Below, piece after piece: positions 29,759 to 40,139 of a stretch of 64,000 nt of DNA. Each line of letters begins with the position of its first letter. The first letter of the stretch is position 1. Where the stretch lies: contig NZ_LMJJ01000042.1 in assembly GCF_001429285.1 (NCBI RefSeq), positions 186,001 through 250,000 on the forward strand, read 5' to 3'. A program made the position numbers and the translations under genes. The notes beneath the pieces were generated by a model. That model saw nothing but the letters and a program-made list of their open reading frames with translations. It was not told where the DNA came from and made no database searches. This DNA is from Ensifer sp. Root278 (lineage in GTDB: Bacteria; Pseudomonadota; Alphaproteobacteria; Rhizobiales; Rhizobiaceae).

Positions 29759-30847
29759 TCAGTTGGCGCGCGTGACCGTGAAGCCCTGGGCGCGGAGCAG
29801 TTCGACCAGGCCTTCCTTGCCCGGAAGGTGCAGCGCTCCGACGGCCATGAAAGCGCCGCCGTCCTTCAGGATCGGTTCGGCACGTGTCGCCATCGTCTTG
29901 TTGCGGTCGACGATGATGCGCTGCTCGAAATCGGCATAGCCGAAATCCTCCGCTGTGCCCTTGTCGGAAACGGATCTCATCATCGGCATGATCATGCCGG
30001 TGTCGCCGGAAAGGTAGAGGTCGGTCATTGTCGCGAAGACGTCGTCGATCGTCTTGCCGAGCGCCAGCGTCTCGATGAGCGCGCGCAGGTGCAGTTCGGT
30101 CGGAAGCGAATCCATCGCTGCGAGCTGTTCGATCAGCGTCTCCAGGCCCTTGAGCGTCTTGCCCTGGCTGACCGCATCCTCGGCAATCTTCTTGTCGAGG
30201 AAGGAGGCGCCGGTCGCCTTGCGGCTGATCTCGCAGGCGGGCAATGCGACGAAGCTCGCGATCATCCAGGGTTTCATGCGCGCAACGAGCGTCAGCGGAA
30301 TGCCGCGGGCTTTGAGGCCCGCTTCGAGCTGTTCGCGATCGCCGGGCTTCAGGAAATCGGCGATCGTCTTGTTATCCGGGAACATGGTGAGGTCGGGCCG
30401 CATCAGGATCGCGGCGGCCGATTTCTTCTCGTCGACGATCTCGTCCGATTCGACGATGACGGTTGAGGCTGCTTCGAAAGCGGCCGGCGCCTCGGCAGGC
30501 AATGCCAGTACGCGCGGATCGGTCACGTGCATGGTGCCGAGCAGCCAGGAGGCCGCGATGCCTTCCTTCTCGATCTTCCAGAAGATGCCTTTGCCGTTCG
30601 GCACGGCGGCGGCTTCCGCTTCAAGTGCGGCGAATTTGGTCGGATCCGACTGGGCAAGGGCGGTAAGCACATTCGAACCGCCGCATTCGGCTTCCTGTGC
30701 ATCGGCTTCCGCGACGAAGAAGAGTGCAACGACGAGGCTGGCGGCAAGAACGACATGCAAGAGGGCAATGAGCCAAAGTGTACCGTCGGCGACCAACGCA
30801 AGCAGGTCGCGGGGCAGATTTCGATCAGGTCTCGCAAAGGCGGTCAT
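29759..30847 (-). CDS. TraB/GumN-family protein
   Basis: A 362-residue protein with a hydrophobic N-terminal segment (about 23-48) that is a signal anchor or signal peptide, followed by the TraB/GumN domain: SWLLGTMHVTDPRVL near 100, and the C-terminal FMAVGALHLPGKEGLVELL motif. The two His and the Glu in these motifs are the conserved polar residues of this Tiki-like fold, for which metal-dependent protease activity has been shown in animal Tiki proteins. Activity of bacterial members is unclear. Two Cys lie at positions expected for periplasmic exposure (AECGG and LPACEI). Confidence 0.87.
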   Translation of the reverse strand: MTAFARPDRNLPRDLLALVADGTLWLIALLHVVLAASLVVALFFVAEADAQEAECGGSNVLTALAQSDPTKFAALEAEAAAVPNGKGIFWKIEKEGIAASWLLGTMHVTDPRVLALPAEAPAAFEAASTVIVESDEIVDEKKSAAAILMRPDLTMFPDNKTIADFLKPGDREQLEAGLKARGIPLTLVARMKPWMIASFVALPACEISRKATGASFLDKKIAEDAVSQGKTLKGLETLIEQLAAMDSLPTELHLRALIETLALGKTIDDVFATMTDLYLSGDTGMIMPMMRSVSDKGTAEDFGYADFEQRIIVDRNKTMATRAEPILKDGGAFMAVGALHLPGKEGLVELLRAQGFTVTRAN

Positions 30848-30946
30848 CGTTGTTCCCCGACGGTCGGACGGTCGTTGCTGAACCCTAGGGCCGGGCCGGT
30901 CACGGCTTCCTTAAAGGGCATGGTTAATCCATCGTTTCGCCGAAAA

Positions 30947-31882
30947 TCAGGCGCGCGGATGGGCGCGATCGTAGATTTCCAGAAGCCGCGCGGAATCGAC
31001 ACCGGTATAGACCTGCGTGGTCGACAGGCTGGCGTGGCCGAGCAGTTCCTGGATGGTCCTGAGATCGCCGCCGCCGGCCAGCAGATGGGTGGCGAAGGAG
31101 TGTCGCAGCGCATGCGGCGTTGCCGTGTCCGGCAGGCCGAGGGCGCCGCGCAGCTTTTGCATTTCCCGCTGGATGATTGCCGGCTGCAGCTTGGCGCCAC
31201 GGGCACCCCGAAACAACGGTTCATCAGCAGGCGGCTGATAGGGGCAGAGTTTGATATAGGCTGCGACGGCTTCACGTGCGGCCTGTATCAGCGGCACGAG
31301 CCGCGTCTTGCCGCCTTTGCCGATGATGCGCAGCGACGAGGGCGTGCCGGCGAAATCGCCCGATGTCAGCCCGAGCGCTTCGGAAATGCGCAGGCCGCAG
31401 CCATAGAGCAGGGTCAGCACCGCGGCATTGCGCGCGGCGATCCAGGGCTCCTCGGCAAGCTGCGCCTCCGAGGTCACGACGTTCAGCGCCTCTCGGTCGG
31501 TCAGCGGCTTCGGAAGCGATTTCGGCTGCTTCGGCGAGCGCACGGCGGCGGCACCTGCTGCGTTCGCAAGGCCATTGCGTTCGAGAAAGCGCAGGAAGGA
31601 GCGCAAGCCGGCGAGGCCACGGCCGAGCGTGCGTGCACCGGCGCCACCCTTGCGGCGCTGGGCGAGGAAGCCGCGCAGATCCGCCGGCCGCAGCGTCCGG
31701 ATGTCGGAAAGGCGCGGCGGCCCGGCCAGATGGCCGGTCAGGAATGTCAGGAATTGACGGGTGTCGCGCTCATAGGCCTCGACGGTGTTGTCGGAGAGGC
31801 GCCGCTCCCGCATGAGCCCATTGAGCCAACGTTGGCGTTCGGCAAGGAGTTCCGGATGGCCGATGACGAGGAGCTCGTTCAT
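30947..31882 (-). CDS. xerC: Tyrosine recombinase XerC
   Basis: A 311-residue tyrosine recombinase that resolves chromosome dimers at dif with XerD. The SAM-like N-terminal domain (about 15-100) precedes the catalytic domain with the full set of residues: Arg in YGCGLRISEALGL, Lys in GKGGKTRLVPL, His-x-x-Arg in HALRHSFATHLL, His in LLGHASLSTTQVY and the Tyr nucleophile in the last motif. The start at 31882 (MNELLVIGH) has GGGAAG upstream; an in-frame ATG at 31927 has no evident ribosome site. Its neighbours are housekeeping genes, which supports Xer over an integrase. Confidence 0.92.
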   Translation of the reverse strand: MNELLVIGHPELLAERQRWLNGLMRERRLSDNTVEAYERDTRQFLTFLTGHLAGPPRLSDIRTLRPADLRGFLAQRRKGGAGARTLGRGLAGLRSFLRFLERNGLANAAGAAAVRSPKQPKSLPKPLTDREALNVVTSEAQLAEEPWIAARNAAVLTLLYGCGLRISEALGLTSGDFAGTPSSLRIIGKGGKTRLVPLIQAAREAVAAYIKLCPYQPPADEPLFRGARGAKLQPAIIQREMQKLRGALGLPDTATPHALRHSFATHLLAGGGDLRTIQELLGHASLSTTQVYTGVDSARLLEIYDRAHPRA

Positions 31883-31986
31883 TGTCGCTTCCCAAGTTGG
31901 TCCATCGGCGACAATGCCCTGACGCATCTTATGTTTTTGCTAATGCGCCCTTGGAATCTGTCATTCTTCGATCATATAGAATTGCG

Positions 31987-32940
31987 ATGGTCAGCCGGAA
32001 AGAATCGGATCGGACTATGGTGGGACGGGATTCGGTGAACGGATTCGCGCATTTTGCTGAAGTACTCGCCCTGGTCTCACAGGGAAAACCTGGTCACATC
32101 GTTGACACCCTGATTGCCGAGCGCGGGCAGCGCATCGTCAAGAGCCCGATGTGGCCGTTGATGCGACCTTTTCTCTACGCGTTGCTGAACTACCGCAAGG
32201 CGCACGAGTTCGCCGATGCGGTCGCCAACATGCCCGGCTTCCAGGCCTTCGAACATCTGAGTTCGCTTCTCTCGCTGGAGGTGCGGGTCGACCGGGCCGA
32301 GCGCATTCCGGCCAAGGGCGGCTTCCTGCTCGTCAGCAACCACCCGACCGGCATAGCCGACGGTATCGCTGTTTTCGACCTGCTCAAGACACGGCGGCCG
32401 GACATGATGTTCTTCGCCAACCGCGACGCCATCCGCGTCAATCCACGCTTTGTCGAGATGGTCATCCCGGTCGAATGGCGCGAGGAGCACAAGAGCAAGC
32501 TGAAGGCCCGCGAGACGCTGCAGGTGACCAACCGGGCGATCGGCGAGGGCAAGGCGACGGTGCTCTTCCCTTCCGGGCGCATCGCCTATTGGGCGGACGG
32601 CTGCCTCAACGAGCGGCCGTGGAAGACGTCTGCGGTGGGCTTTGCGCGCAAATACGGCCTGCCGATCCTGCCGGTGCACATGAGCGCCCGCAATTCCGGC
32701 CTGTTCTACTGGTTCGCCAAATGGTCGACGGAACTGCGCGACATGACCGTGTTCCACGAGCTGCTCAACAAGAAGGGCGACTTCTTCGATTTCCGCATCG
32801 GCAACCTGATCCCGCCGGAGGCGCTGGAAGGCGAGCCTGGCGAGGTGACGAAGGCGCTCGAGCGGCACACGGTGTTCGATCTGGCCATGGACGCGGACGT
32901 GGCGTTCCAGCCCCGGTTGCAAGCAGAGGTCGCGCTCTAG
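31987..32940 (+). CDS. Glycerolipid acyltransferase (PlsC-like)
   Basis: A roughly 317-residue protein of the PlsC/LPLAT superfamily. The catalytic HX4D motif is NHPTGIADG, followed by the glycerol-phosphate-binding ATVLFPSGRIAYWADG and GLPILPVHMSARNS. The N-terminal part (MWPLMRPFLYALLNY) is hydrophobic and probably membrane-associating. Substrate could be lysophosphatidic acid or another lyso-lipid such as lyso-ornithine lipid; sequence alone does not decide. Start is uncertain: ATG at 31987 or 32017, neither with a strong Shine-Dalgarno. It diverges from xerC. Confidence 0.8.
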   Translation: MVSRKESDRTMVGRDSVNGFAHFAEVLALVSQGKPGHIVDTLIAERGQRIVKSPMWPLMRPFLYALLNYRKAHEFADAVANMPGFQAFEHLSSLLSLEVRVDRAERIPAKGGFLLVSNHPTGIADGIAVFDLLKTRRPDMMFFANRDAIRVNPRFVEMVIPVEWREEHKSKLKARETLQVTNRAIGEGKATVLFPSGRIAYWADGCLNERPWKTSAVGFARKYGLPILPVHMSARNSGLFYWFAKWSTELRDMTVFHELLNKKGDFFDFRIGNLIPPEALEGEPGEVTKALERHTVFDLAMDADVAFQPRLQAEVAL

Positions 32941-33002
32941 CGATCAGCCGCGCCATGCCTGCCGGGCTTCACGCCGTGCGGCGGATCGGCTAGGTCTTGG
33001 GC

Positions 33003-34136
33003 ATGCAGCTTCAATCCATGTTTGCCGAAAACTACCGTTCGTTGAAGTCGATCCGCATGGATCTGACCGGCGTCAACCTGTTCATCGGCGAGAACGGCGT
33101 CGGCAAGTCCAATCTCTATCGTGCGCTTCAACTCGTGCAGTCGGCGACGCGCGGCACTCTGGCGCGCGAGATCGCGGAGGAGGGCGGCATGTCGTCGGCG
33201 CTCTGGAGTGGCCGCCGCCGCGCCGACAAGCCGGCGCGCATCCGGCTCGAAACGGAGCTTTTGGACGAGGAACGGGCGATCACCTTCCGCTACCGCATCG
33301 AGGCGGGACTGCGCCCGCCCACGGCTGCCGCCGGCTTTGCCTATGAGCCTCAGGTCAAGGAAGAGGAGTTGACGGTCGAAACCGGCCGCCGGCCGGTGAC
33401 GATGATGAAGCGGTCTGGCCCCGGCATCTTCGTGCGCGGCGAGCGCGGGCGGATGGAGGACTATCCGGAAACGGCTCTGACTTCGGAAACGGCGATCTCG
33501 CTGCTCGGCGATGCCGGTCACTATCCGGAGGTCGGCACCTTTCGCCGCGCGGTCGACCAATGGCGGTTCTTCCATGGCTTCCGCACCGATCGCGATTCGC
33601 CGTTGCGGTTGCCTTGCCTCGCCGTCACGGCGCCGATGCTTGACGAGACGGGTGTCAACATGGCTGCGGTGTTTGCGACGCTCAGGCACACACGTGAGGA
33701 TACGGTTGATCTCGATCGAGCGGTCGCCGACGCCTTCGGCGGCGCCTATCTCGACGTTCCCGAACCGGGACAGTTTGCCGAGTTTTCGCTGGTCTTTCCG
33801 GATTTCCCCAACCGGCCGTTCTCGCCGCGCGAGCTGTCGGATGGGCAGATGCGGTTCCTGGCGCTGGCGGCAGCGCTGCTTTCCTATCGCCGGCCCCGGT
33901 TCATTGCGCTCAACGAGCCGGAGACGAGCCTGCATCCGGACATGCTGCCGGCGCTCGCCGACATGGTCGCCAGCGCTTCGCGCGAAAGCCAGATCTGGAT
34001 CGTCACCCATTCTGAGCGGTTGGCGGAGGAAGTGCGCCAGCGTTGCGGCATCCGTCCGCGCCGGGTGATCCGCAAGGACAGCGCCACCTGGATCGAGGGC
34101 ATGCGGCTGACGGGGCTGATGGACGGCGACGAGTAG
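33003..34136 (+). CDS. Solitary AAA (RecF/OLD-type) ATPase
   Basis: A 377-residue ABC-type ATPase head of the AAA_15/AAA_21 kind. Walker A is FIGENGVGKSNLYRAL near residue 25; the signature-like LSDGQMRFLALAAALL near 280; Walker B FIALNEPETSLHPDML near 303; and an H-loop-like WIVTHSERLAEEV near 335. No coiled-coil arm long enough for SMC and no TOPRIM nuclease domain is visible, so it is not a full OLD nuclease. It stands alone between an acyltransferase and the transaldolase. Role unknown; DNA-related function is inferred from family only. Start ATG 33003, with a TTG two codons earlier. Confidence 0.8.
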   Translation: MQLQSMFAENYRSLKSIRMDLTGVNLFIGENGVGKSNLYRALQLVQSATRGTLAREIAEEGGMSSALWSGRRRADKPARIRLETELLDEERAITFRYRIEAGLRPPTAAAGFAYEPQVKEEELTVETGRRPVTMMKRSGPGIFVRGERGRMEDYPETALTSETAISLLGDAGHYPEVGTFRRAVDQWRFFHGFRTDRDSPLRLPCLAVTAPMLDETGVNMAAVFATLRHTREDTVDLDRAVADAFGGAYLDVPEPGQFAEFSLVFPDFPNRPFSPRELSDGQMRFLALAAALLSYRRPRFIALNEPETSLHPDMLPALADMVASASRESQIWIVTHSERLAEEVRQRCGIRPRRVIRKDSATWIEGMRLTGLMDGDE

Positions 34137-34139
34137 CAA

Positions 34140-34168
34140 CAAAAAACCCCGCATCGCTGCGGGGTTTT
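34140..34168. terminator. Bidirectional terminator between the AAA ATPase gene and tal
   Basis: CCCCGCA (34147-34153) and TGCGGGG (34158-34164), loop TCGC, flanked by AAAAAA on the left and TTTT on the right, so it can serve both convergent genes. Confidence 0.85.
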
Positions 34169-34187
34169 CCATTCATTCCTGAAGCAA

Positions 34188-34841
34188 TCAGGCGATCTTC
34201 TGGCCGGTCTTGGCCCAGTCGGCCAGGAACATCTCGAGGCCCTTGTCGGTCAGCGGGTGCTTGACCAGAGCCTTCAGCGTTGCCGGCGGCGCGGTGATGA
34301 CGTCGGCGCCGATGAGGGCGGCTTCCTTGACGTGGTTCACGGTGCGGATCGAGGCGGCAAGGATCTCGGTCTCATAGCCGTAGTTGTCGAAGATGTGGCG
34401 GATCTCGCGGATCAGGTCCATGCCATCGAAGGCGATGTCGTCGAGGCGGCCGACGAAGGGCGAAACGAAGGTCGCGCCGGCCTTGGCGGCGAGCAGGGCC
34501 TGGTTGGCCGAGAAGCACAGCGTCACGTTGGTCTGGTGGCCGTCCGAGGTCAGCGCCTTACATGCCTTGAGACCGTCAAGCGTCAGCGGCAGCTTGATGC
34601 AGATGTTGTCGGCGATCTTCGAAAGAACGGCCGCTTCCTTCATCATCTCGGCGTATTCGGTGGCGGTCACTTCAGCCGAAACCGGGCCTTCGACGATCGA
34701 GCAGATTTCCTTGGTGACTTCCGTGATGTCGCGGCCCGACTTCAGGATCAGCGACGGGTTGGTGGTGACGCCATCGAGAAGGCCGAGATCGTTCAGCTCG
34801 CGGATTTCCTTGACGTCGGCGGTATCAACGAAAAATTTCAT
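34188..34841 (-). CDS. tal: Short-type transaldolase (TalC-like)
   Basis: A 217-residue TIM-barrel aldolase of the small transaldolase/fructose-6-phosphate aldolase group, in the non-oxidative pentose phosphate pathway. It starts [18 protein letters not shown], has [17 protein letters not shown], the Schiff-base lysine in [15 protein letters not shown], and [20 protein letters not shown] with SPFVGRLDD. The start at 34841 has AAGGAGTGAC upstream; the open frame continues into the priA leader but without homology. Transaldolase rather than fructose-6-phosphate aldolase is the usual assignment in rhizobia; sequence alone is not decisive. Confidence 0.93.
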   Translation of the reverse strand: MKFFVDTADVKEIRELNDLGLLDGVTTNPSLILKSGRDITEVTKEICSIVEGPVSAEVTATEYAEMMKEAAVLSKIADNICIKLPLTLDGLKACKALTSDGHQTNVTLCFSANQALLAAKAGATFVSPFVGRLDDIAFDGMDLIREIRHIFDNYGYETEILAASIRTVNHVKEAALIGADVITAPPATLKALVKHPLTDKGLEMFLADWAKTGQKIA

Positions 34842-35018
34842 GGAGTCACTCCTTGGGCACGATTGCCGCTCGGGCGCATCTCTACCGGGGAGGAATTCCG
34901 TTGGCAGAGATCGCGCGCGTTGAAACTCTGGTGGAACCGTGACAAACCCTGCGCCGGCAAGGCTGCGGTTCGCAGCGCAGTTTTCTTTAACCGAAACACG
35001 TGGCAAGGTCACGGCAAA

Positions 35019-37235
35019 ATGACTCGCGATTCAACCGATTTATTCGGCGATTTGCTCGGGCCGATTTCTGCCCGTCGCGTCGTGCCGGTCCTGGTGCCCA
35101 TGCCGGCGCCGAAAGCCTATTCCTATGCGGTTCCCGACGGCATGGCGGTCGAGCCGGGCTCGATCGTGCAGGTGCCGCTCGGCCCCCGGCTCGTCGTCGG
35201 CGTGGTCTGGGATGGAGACGATGACGGCAATGTCGATCCGAAGAAACTCAAGACAATCGAGAAGGTTTTTGACTGCCCGCCGCTGACGAGGGACATGCGA
35301 ACTTTTCTCGACTGGGTTGCTGCCTACACCGTGACGCCGCCGGGGCTCGTCGCGCGCATGGCGCTCCGGGCACCGGCCGCCTTCGATCCCGAGCCGATGG
35401 TGGAAGCGCTGCGCCTCACGGAGATGCGACCGGAGCGCATGACGGCGGCTCGTGAGCGCGTCATCGCGACCGCGAGCGACGGCCTCTCCTGGACGCGCTC
35501 CGGGCTTGCGCATGCGGCCGGCACATCGTCGAGCGTGATCGAGGGGCTGACGCAGCAAGGCGTCTTAGAAACCGTATTCATGGCGCCGCCGCCGGTGGTT
35601 GCCTTGCCTGATCCCGATTTTGTCGCGCCCCGGCTCGAAGGGCCCCAGAAGGATGCGGCAGCCGATCTCCTGGCGGCGGTGGAGGAGGGCGGCTTCTCTG
35701 TGTCGCTGATCGACGGCATCACCGGCTCCGGCAAGACCGAGGTTTATTTCGAGGCGATTGCCGCGACGCTTCGGGCAGGCAAGCAAGTGCTGATACTCTT
35801 GCCGGAGATCGCGCTGACATCGAGTTTCCTCGAGCGCTTCCAGGATCGTTTCGGGGCGAAGCCGGCGGAGTGGCACTCGGACCTTGCGCCGCGGACGCGC
35901 GAAAAGGTCTGGCGCCAGGTGACGACCGGCACGGTGCGTGTCGTTGCCGGCGCGCGGTCCGCGCTGTTCCTGCCGTTCGAAGAGCTCGGTCTCATCATCG
36001 TCGACGAAGAGCACGACCCGGCCTACAAGCAGGAAGACCGCGTCTTCTACAATGCGCGCGACATGGCGGTCGTGCGCGGTCGGATCACCGGCTTTCCCGT
36101 CGTGCTCGTCTCGGCGACGCCATCGGTCGAAAGCCGAGTCAATGGCGAAGTCGGCCGTTACAAGCCGATCCACCTGCCGACGCGTTTCGGCGATGCGGCG
36201 CTGCCGCGGCTCGGCGTGGTCGATATGCGCCAGCATCCGCCGGCGCGCGGCGGCTTCCTTTCGCCGGTTCTCATCAACCAGATCGGCAAGGCCGTTGAGC
36301 GCGGCGAACAGGCGCTGCTTTTCCTCAACCGCCGCGGTTATGCGCCGCTGACGCTCTGCCGCGTCTGCGGCCATCGCTTCCAGTGCCCGGACTGTTCAAG
36401 CTGGCTCGTCGAACACCGCTTCCGCGGGCAGATCCAGTGCCACCATTGCGGCTATACGGAGAAGACGCCGGAGGCCTGCCCCGAATGCGGCACGCTCGAT
36501 CACCTCGTTGCCTGCGGCCCGGGGGTCGAACGCATTGCCGAGGAGGTGGAGCGGCATTTCCCCGAGGCGCGCACGATCGTGCTGTCCTCCGACCTCATGG
36601 GCGTCAAGCGGCTGCGGCTGGAACTCGACGCCATTGCGCGCGGCGAAGCGGACATCGTCATCGGCACCCAGCTTGTCGCCAAGGGGCATAACTTTCCGCT
36701 GATGACGCTGGTCGGCATCGTCGATGCCGACCTCGGCTTGGCCAATGGCGATCCGCGGGCAGCCGAGCGGACGTTCCAGCTTCTTTCGCAGGTGACCGGC
36801 CGCGCCGGGCGAACCGGCCTCAAGAGTCTCGGCCTGTTGCAGACCTACCAGCCGCAGCATCCGGTGATGCGGGCCATCGTCTCCGGCGATGCGGATGCCT
36901 TCTACGACCGCGAGATCGCCGAGCGCGAAAAGGCCTTGCTGCCGCCCTTCGGCCGGCTCGCCTCGCTGATCGTTTCGGCCGATACCCGTCAGGATGCCGA
37001 GGGCCATGCGCGGGGCTTGCGCATGGCTGCGCCGCGGACCGACGGCATCACCATTCTCGGCCCGGCGGAGGCGCCGCTGGCGCTGATCCGTGGACGGCAT
37101 CGCTTCCGCCTGCTGGTGCATGGCCGGCGCAACAGCGACATGCAGGCTTTCGTCAAGGCGATGATCGCCGCCGGCCCCAAGGAGCGCGGCTCGATCAGCG
37201 TCCAGCTCGACATCGATCCCCAAAGCTTCCTGTAA
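35019..37235 (+). CDS. priA: Primosomal protein N' (replication-restart helicase PriA)
   Basis: A 738-residue 3'-5' superfamily-2 helicase that restarts stalled forks. The N-terminal DNA-binding domain has [16 protein letters not shown]; Walker A is [16 protein letters not shown], Walker [16 protein letters not shown] (DEEH), then [11 protein letters not shown]; the zinc-binding insertion has [20 protein letters not shown] and CPECG (eight Cys in four pairs); the C-terminal helicase motifs [13 protein letters not shown] and [10 protein letters not shown] follow. The start at 35019 ([10 protein letters not shown]) is chosen from the conserved N-terminus; the open frame extends far upstream, antisense to tal. 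Confidence 0.96.
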   Translation: MTRDSTDLFGDLLGPISARRVVPVLVPMPAPKAYSYAVPDGMAVEPGSIVQVPLGPRLVVGVVWDGDDDGNVDPKKLKTIEKVFDCPPLTRDMRTFLDWVAAYTVTPPGLVARMALRAPAAFDPEPMVEALRLTEMRPERMTAARERVIATASDGLSWTRSGLAHAAGTSSSVIEGLTQQGVLETVFMAPPPVVALPDPDFVAPRLEGPQKDAAADLLAAVEEGGFSVSLIDGITGSGKTEVYFEAIAATLRAGKQVLILLPEIALTSSFLERFQDRFGAKPAEWHSDLAPRTREKVWRQVTTGTVRVVAGARSALFLPFEELGLIIVDEEHDPAYKQEDRVFYNARDMAVVRGRITGFPVVLVSATPSVESRVNGEVGRYKPIHLPTRFGDAALPRLGVVDMRQHPPARGGFLSPVLINQIGKAVERGEQALLFLNRRGYAPLTLCRVCGHRFQCPDCSSWLVEHRFRGQIQCHHCGYTEKTPEACPECGTLDHLVACGPGVERIAEEVERHFPEARTIVLSSDLMGVKRLRLELDAIARGEADIVIGTQLVAKGHNFPLMTLVGIVDADLGLANGDPRAAERTFQLLSQVTGRAGRTGLKSLGLLQTYQPQHPVMRAIVSGDADAFYDREIAEREKALLPPFGRLASLIVSADTRQDAEGHARGLRMAAPRTDGITILGPAEAPLALIRGRHRFRLLVHGRRNSDMQAFVKAMIAAGPKERGSISVQLDIDPQSFL

Positions 37236-37373
37236 ATTCAAGTTTCCTGTGATCGTCGCGTTGAACAGGCCGCGGGCGATTCACAACCGGGGCGACATGC
37301 GCTAGAGGTCAAGGACGCGCCGCTTCGGCCGAAGACGAAACGGCATGACAAGGGCTCATCTGCAGGAACGGGC

Positions 37374-37760
37374 ATGGAATTCTACATTCCGACGGAAACC
37401 GGCGAATTCCTCGCCTTCTGCGCGGCCGTGGCTGCGGCGCTGATCGGCGTCGTCATGCTGTTTGCGCCGCGGCTTACCTTTCGTGCGGCTGGCATCGGCA
37501 TTGCCGAGGGGCGGCGCGGCGGCTATGCCGAGGCTCGCTCCACCATGGGCGGCATGCATGTGGGGCTCGGCCTTGCCGCGATCCTCCTGGCGCAGCCGAT
37601 GGTCTATCTTGCCGTCGGAGCGGCGTTCGCGCTTGCCGCCTTCGGCCGAATCCTCTCGATGATGAGCGACAACGGCGGCACGGTCTACAACTGGCTGGCG
37701 CTCTTCGTTCAGGCGGCACTCGCCATCCTTCCGCTCGCATACGTCTTCGGCATGATCTGA
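37374..37760 (+). CDS. Small four-helix membrane protein (DUF4345-like)
   Basis: A 128-residue membrane protein with four helices (about 9-33, 60-77, 79-95 and 103-126) and the motif ARSTMGGMHVGLGLAAILLA after helix 1, which resembles the DUF4345 family. No function is established. It lies between priA and the ATP synthase operon, with CAGGAACGG before the ATG. Confidence 0.7.
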   Translation: MEFYIPTETGEFLAFCAAVAAALIGVVMLFAPRLTFRAAGIGIAEGRRGGYAEARSTMGGMHVGLGLAAILLAQPMVYLAVGAAFALAAFGRILSMMSDNGGTVYNWLALFVQAALAILPLAYVFGMI

Positions 37761-38016
37761 TCGTGCCGCGGGCCATTCCGCGATTCACAACGCAGGAAAC
37801 GAATTTACGGCAAAATTCGGCCAAGGTGGCCGACTTATGCCGCATTCCTGCCGTTCGCGTGTTGCGAGTCCAAACATCCTATGCTAGACGAACCGCGAAT
37901 TGCGGGGGAAGTGGGTCGCCAGGCCTCGATATCCTGCAAATTATTGCAGCAAATTCAAGAATTTAAGTTGACGGCCCACCGCCAGCTCGGTTCTTGGATG
38001 AAAATGAGAGAAGCTT

Positions 38017-38583
38017 GTGCCCGTGGCAGACACATCCCAGCTTATTTCCGGTGTTGCAGAAAGATACGCGTCCTCGCTTTTTGAACTCGCGCTCGGCGCC
38101 GGTTCCGTCGAGGCAGTCGGCGCGGATCTGACCCGCGTCCAGGCCCTGATCGACGGCAGCGATGATCTGAAGCGGCTGATCGTAAGCCCGGTCTTTTCTG
38201 CAGACGACCAGTTCAAGGCCATTTCGGCAGTTGCCGAGAAGGCTGGCATCTCCGGGCTCGTCGGCAACTTCCTCAAGGTCGTTGCCCGCAATCGCCGCCT
38301 CTTCGCGCTGCCGGGCATGATCAAGGCGTTCCGCCTGATCGCCGCACGCCATCGTGGCGAAGTCTCCGCCGACGTCACGTCGGCCCATGCGCTCTCTGCA
38401 GCGCAGGAAAATGAATTGAAGGCGACGCTGAAAAGCGTCACCGGCAAAGACGTGACGGTCAACGTCACCGTCGACCCGTCTATTCTTGGAGGTCTGATCG
38501 TCAAGGTCGGGTCCCGCCAGATTGACACCTCCCTTCGCACCAAACTCTCTACCCTTAAGCTTGCACTGAAAGAGGTCGGCTGA
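38017..38583 (+). CDS. atpH: ATP synthase F1 delta subunit
   Basis: A 188-residue peripheral-stalk subunit linking F1 to the b subunits. It has the delta/OSCP pattern: [16 protein letters not shown] near the N-terminus, [21 protein letters not shown] in the middle, and [21 protein letters not shown] at the C-terminus. The start is GTG at 38017 (MPVADTS), preceded by GAGAGAAG. It leads the operon atpHAGDC; its TGA overlaps the atpA ATG. A 256-bp upstream region presumably holds the operon promoter. Confidence 0.96.
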   Translation: MPVADTSQLISGVAERYASSLFELALGAGSVEAVGADLTRVQALIDGSDDLKRLIVSPVFSADDQFKAISAVAEKAGISGLVGNFLKVVARNRRLFALPGMIKAFRLIAARHRGEVSADVTSAHALSAAQENELKATLKSVTGKDVTVNVTVDPSILGGLIVKVGSRQIDTSLRTKLSTLKLALKEVG

Positions 38584-40112
38584 TGGATATCCGCGCCGCG
38601 GAAATTTCCGCAATTCTCAAAGATCAGATCAAAAATTTCGGCCAGGAAGCAGAAGTCTCCGAAGTCGGTCAGGTGCTTTCCGTCGGTGACGGTATTGCCC
38701 GCGTCTACGGCCTCGACAATGTTCAGGCAGGCGAGATGGTCGAATTCCCGGGTGGAATTCGCGGCATGGCGCTGAACCTCGAAGCCGACAACGTCGGTGT
38801 CGTTATTTTCGGTTCCGACCGTGACATCAAGGAAGGCGACACCGTTAAGCGGACCGGCGCCATCGTGGACGTTCCTGTTGGTCCGGAACTGCTCGGCCGC
38901 GTCGTCGACGCGCTCGGCAACCCGATCGACGGCAAGGGCCCGATCAACGCCAAGCAGCGCTCGCGCGTTGACGTCAAGGCTCCGGGTATCATTCCGCGCA
39001 AGTCGGTTCATGAGCCGATGTCGACCGGCCTCAAGGCCATCGACGCTCTGATCCCGGTTGGTCGTGGCCAGCGCGAGCTCGTCATCGGCGACCGCCAGAC
39101 CGGCAAGACCGCGATCATCCTTGACACGATCCTCAACCAGAAGGCCATTCACGACAATGGTCCGGAAGGTGACAAGCTGTATTGCGTCTACGTCGCAATC
39201 GGCCAGAAGCGTTCGACGGTTGCGCAGTTCGTGAAGGTTCTGGAAGAGCGTGGCGCTCTGCAGTACTCGATCATCGTTGCTGCGACCGCGTCCGACCCGG
39301 CTCCGATGCAGTACCTCGCACCGTTCGCCGGTTGCGCGATGGGCGAATACTTCCGTGACAACGGCAAGCATGCCCTCATCGGCTACGACGACCTGTCGAA
39401 GCAGGCTGTTTCCTACCGTCAGATGTCGCTCCTGCTGCGCCGCCCGCCGGGCCGCGAAGCTTACCCGGGCGACGTTTTCTACCTGCACTCCCGCCTGCTC
39501 GAGCGCGCTGCAAAGCTCTCGGACGACAACGGCGCCGGTTCGCTGACGGCTCTGCCGGTCATCGAAACGCAGGGCAACGACGTTTCGGCGTTCATCCCGA
39601 CCAACGTGATCTCGATCACCGACGGCCAGATCTTCCTTGAAACCGACCTGTTCTACCAGGGCATCCGTCCGGCCGTTAACGTCGGTCTGTCGGTTTCGCG
39701 CGTCGGCTCCGCCGCGCAGATCAAGGCGATGAAGCAGGTTGCCGGCTCGATCAAGGGCGAACTCGCTCAGTATCGTGAAATGGCCGCCTTCGCGCAGTTC
39801 GGCTCGGACCTCGATGCCGCTACGCAGCGCCTGCTGAACCGCGGTGCGCGCCTGACCGAACTCCTGAAGCAGCCGCAGTTCTCGCCGCTGAAGACGGAAG
39901 AGCAGGTCGCTGTCATCTTCGCAGGTGTCAACGGTTACCTCGACAAGCTGCCGGTCAACCAGGTTGGCAAGTTCGAGCAGGGCCTGCTTTCGTACATGCG
40001 TTCGGAAGGCAAGGACATCCTGGAAACCATCCGCAAGGACAAGGCGATCTCCGACGACGTCAAGGGCAAGCTGAAGGCTGCAATCGACAGCTTCGCCAAG
40101 TCTTTCGCCTGA
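38583..40112 (+). CDS. atpA: ATP synthase F1 alpha subunit
   Basis: A 509-residue non-catalytic nucleotide-binding subunit of F1. P-loop [15 protein letters not shown] near 170, [20 protein letters not shown] and the arginine-finger region [19 protein letters not shown] are present. It overlaps atpH by one base, so translation is coupled. Confidence 0.98.
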   Translation: MDIRAAEISAILKDQIKNFGQEAEVSEVGQVLSVGDGIARVYGLDNVQAGEMVEFPGGIRGMALNLEADNVGVVIFGSDRDIKEGDTVKRTGAIVDVPVGPELLGRVVDALGNPIDGKGPINAKQRSRVDVKAPGIIPRKSVHEPMSTGLKAIDALIPVGRGQRELVIGDRQTGKTAIILDTILNQKAIHDNGPEGDKLYCVYVAIGQKRSTVAQFVKVLEERGALQYSIIVAATASDPAPMQYLAPFAGCAMGEYFRDNGKHALIGYDDLSKQAVSYRQMSLLLRRPPGREAYPGDVFYLHSRLLERAAKLSDDNGAGSLTALPVIETQGNDVSAFIPTNVISITDGQIFLETDLFYQGIRPAVNVGLSVSRVGSAAQIKAMKQVAGSIKGELAQYREMAAFAQFGSDLDAATQRLLNRGARLTELLKQPQFSPLKTEEQVAVIFAGVNGYLDKLPVNQVGKFEQGLLSYMRSEGKDILETIRKDKAISDDVKGKLKAAIDSFAKSFA

Positions 40113-40139
40113 GCGGATTTCATTTAGGACGGATAACGG

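Noticed and set aside
30947-31882. Tyrosine recombinase as a phage or island integrase
   Set aside because: Length, motifs and housekeeping neighbours fit XerC; there is no tRNA, att-like repeat or cargo next to it.
34257-35018. N-terminal extension of PriA by 254 codons
   Set aside because: The extension is antisense to tal and has no PriA homology; the conserved PriA start is the ATG at 35019.
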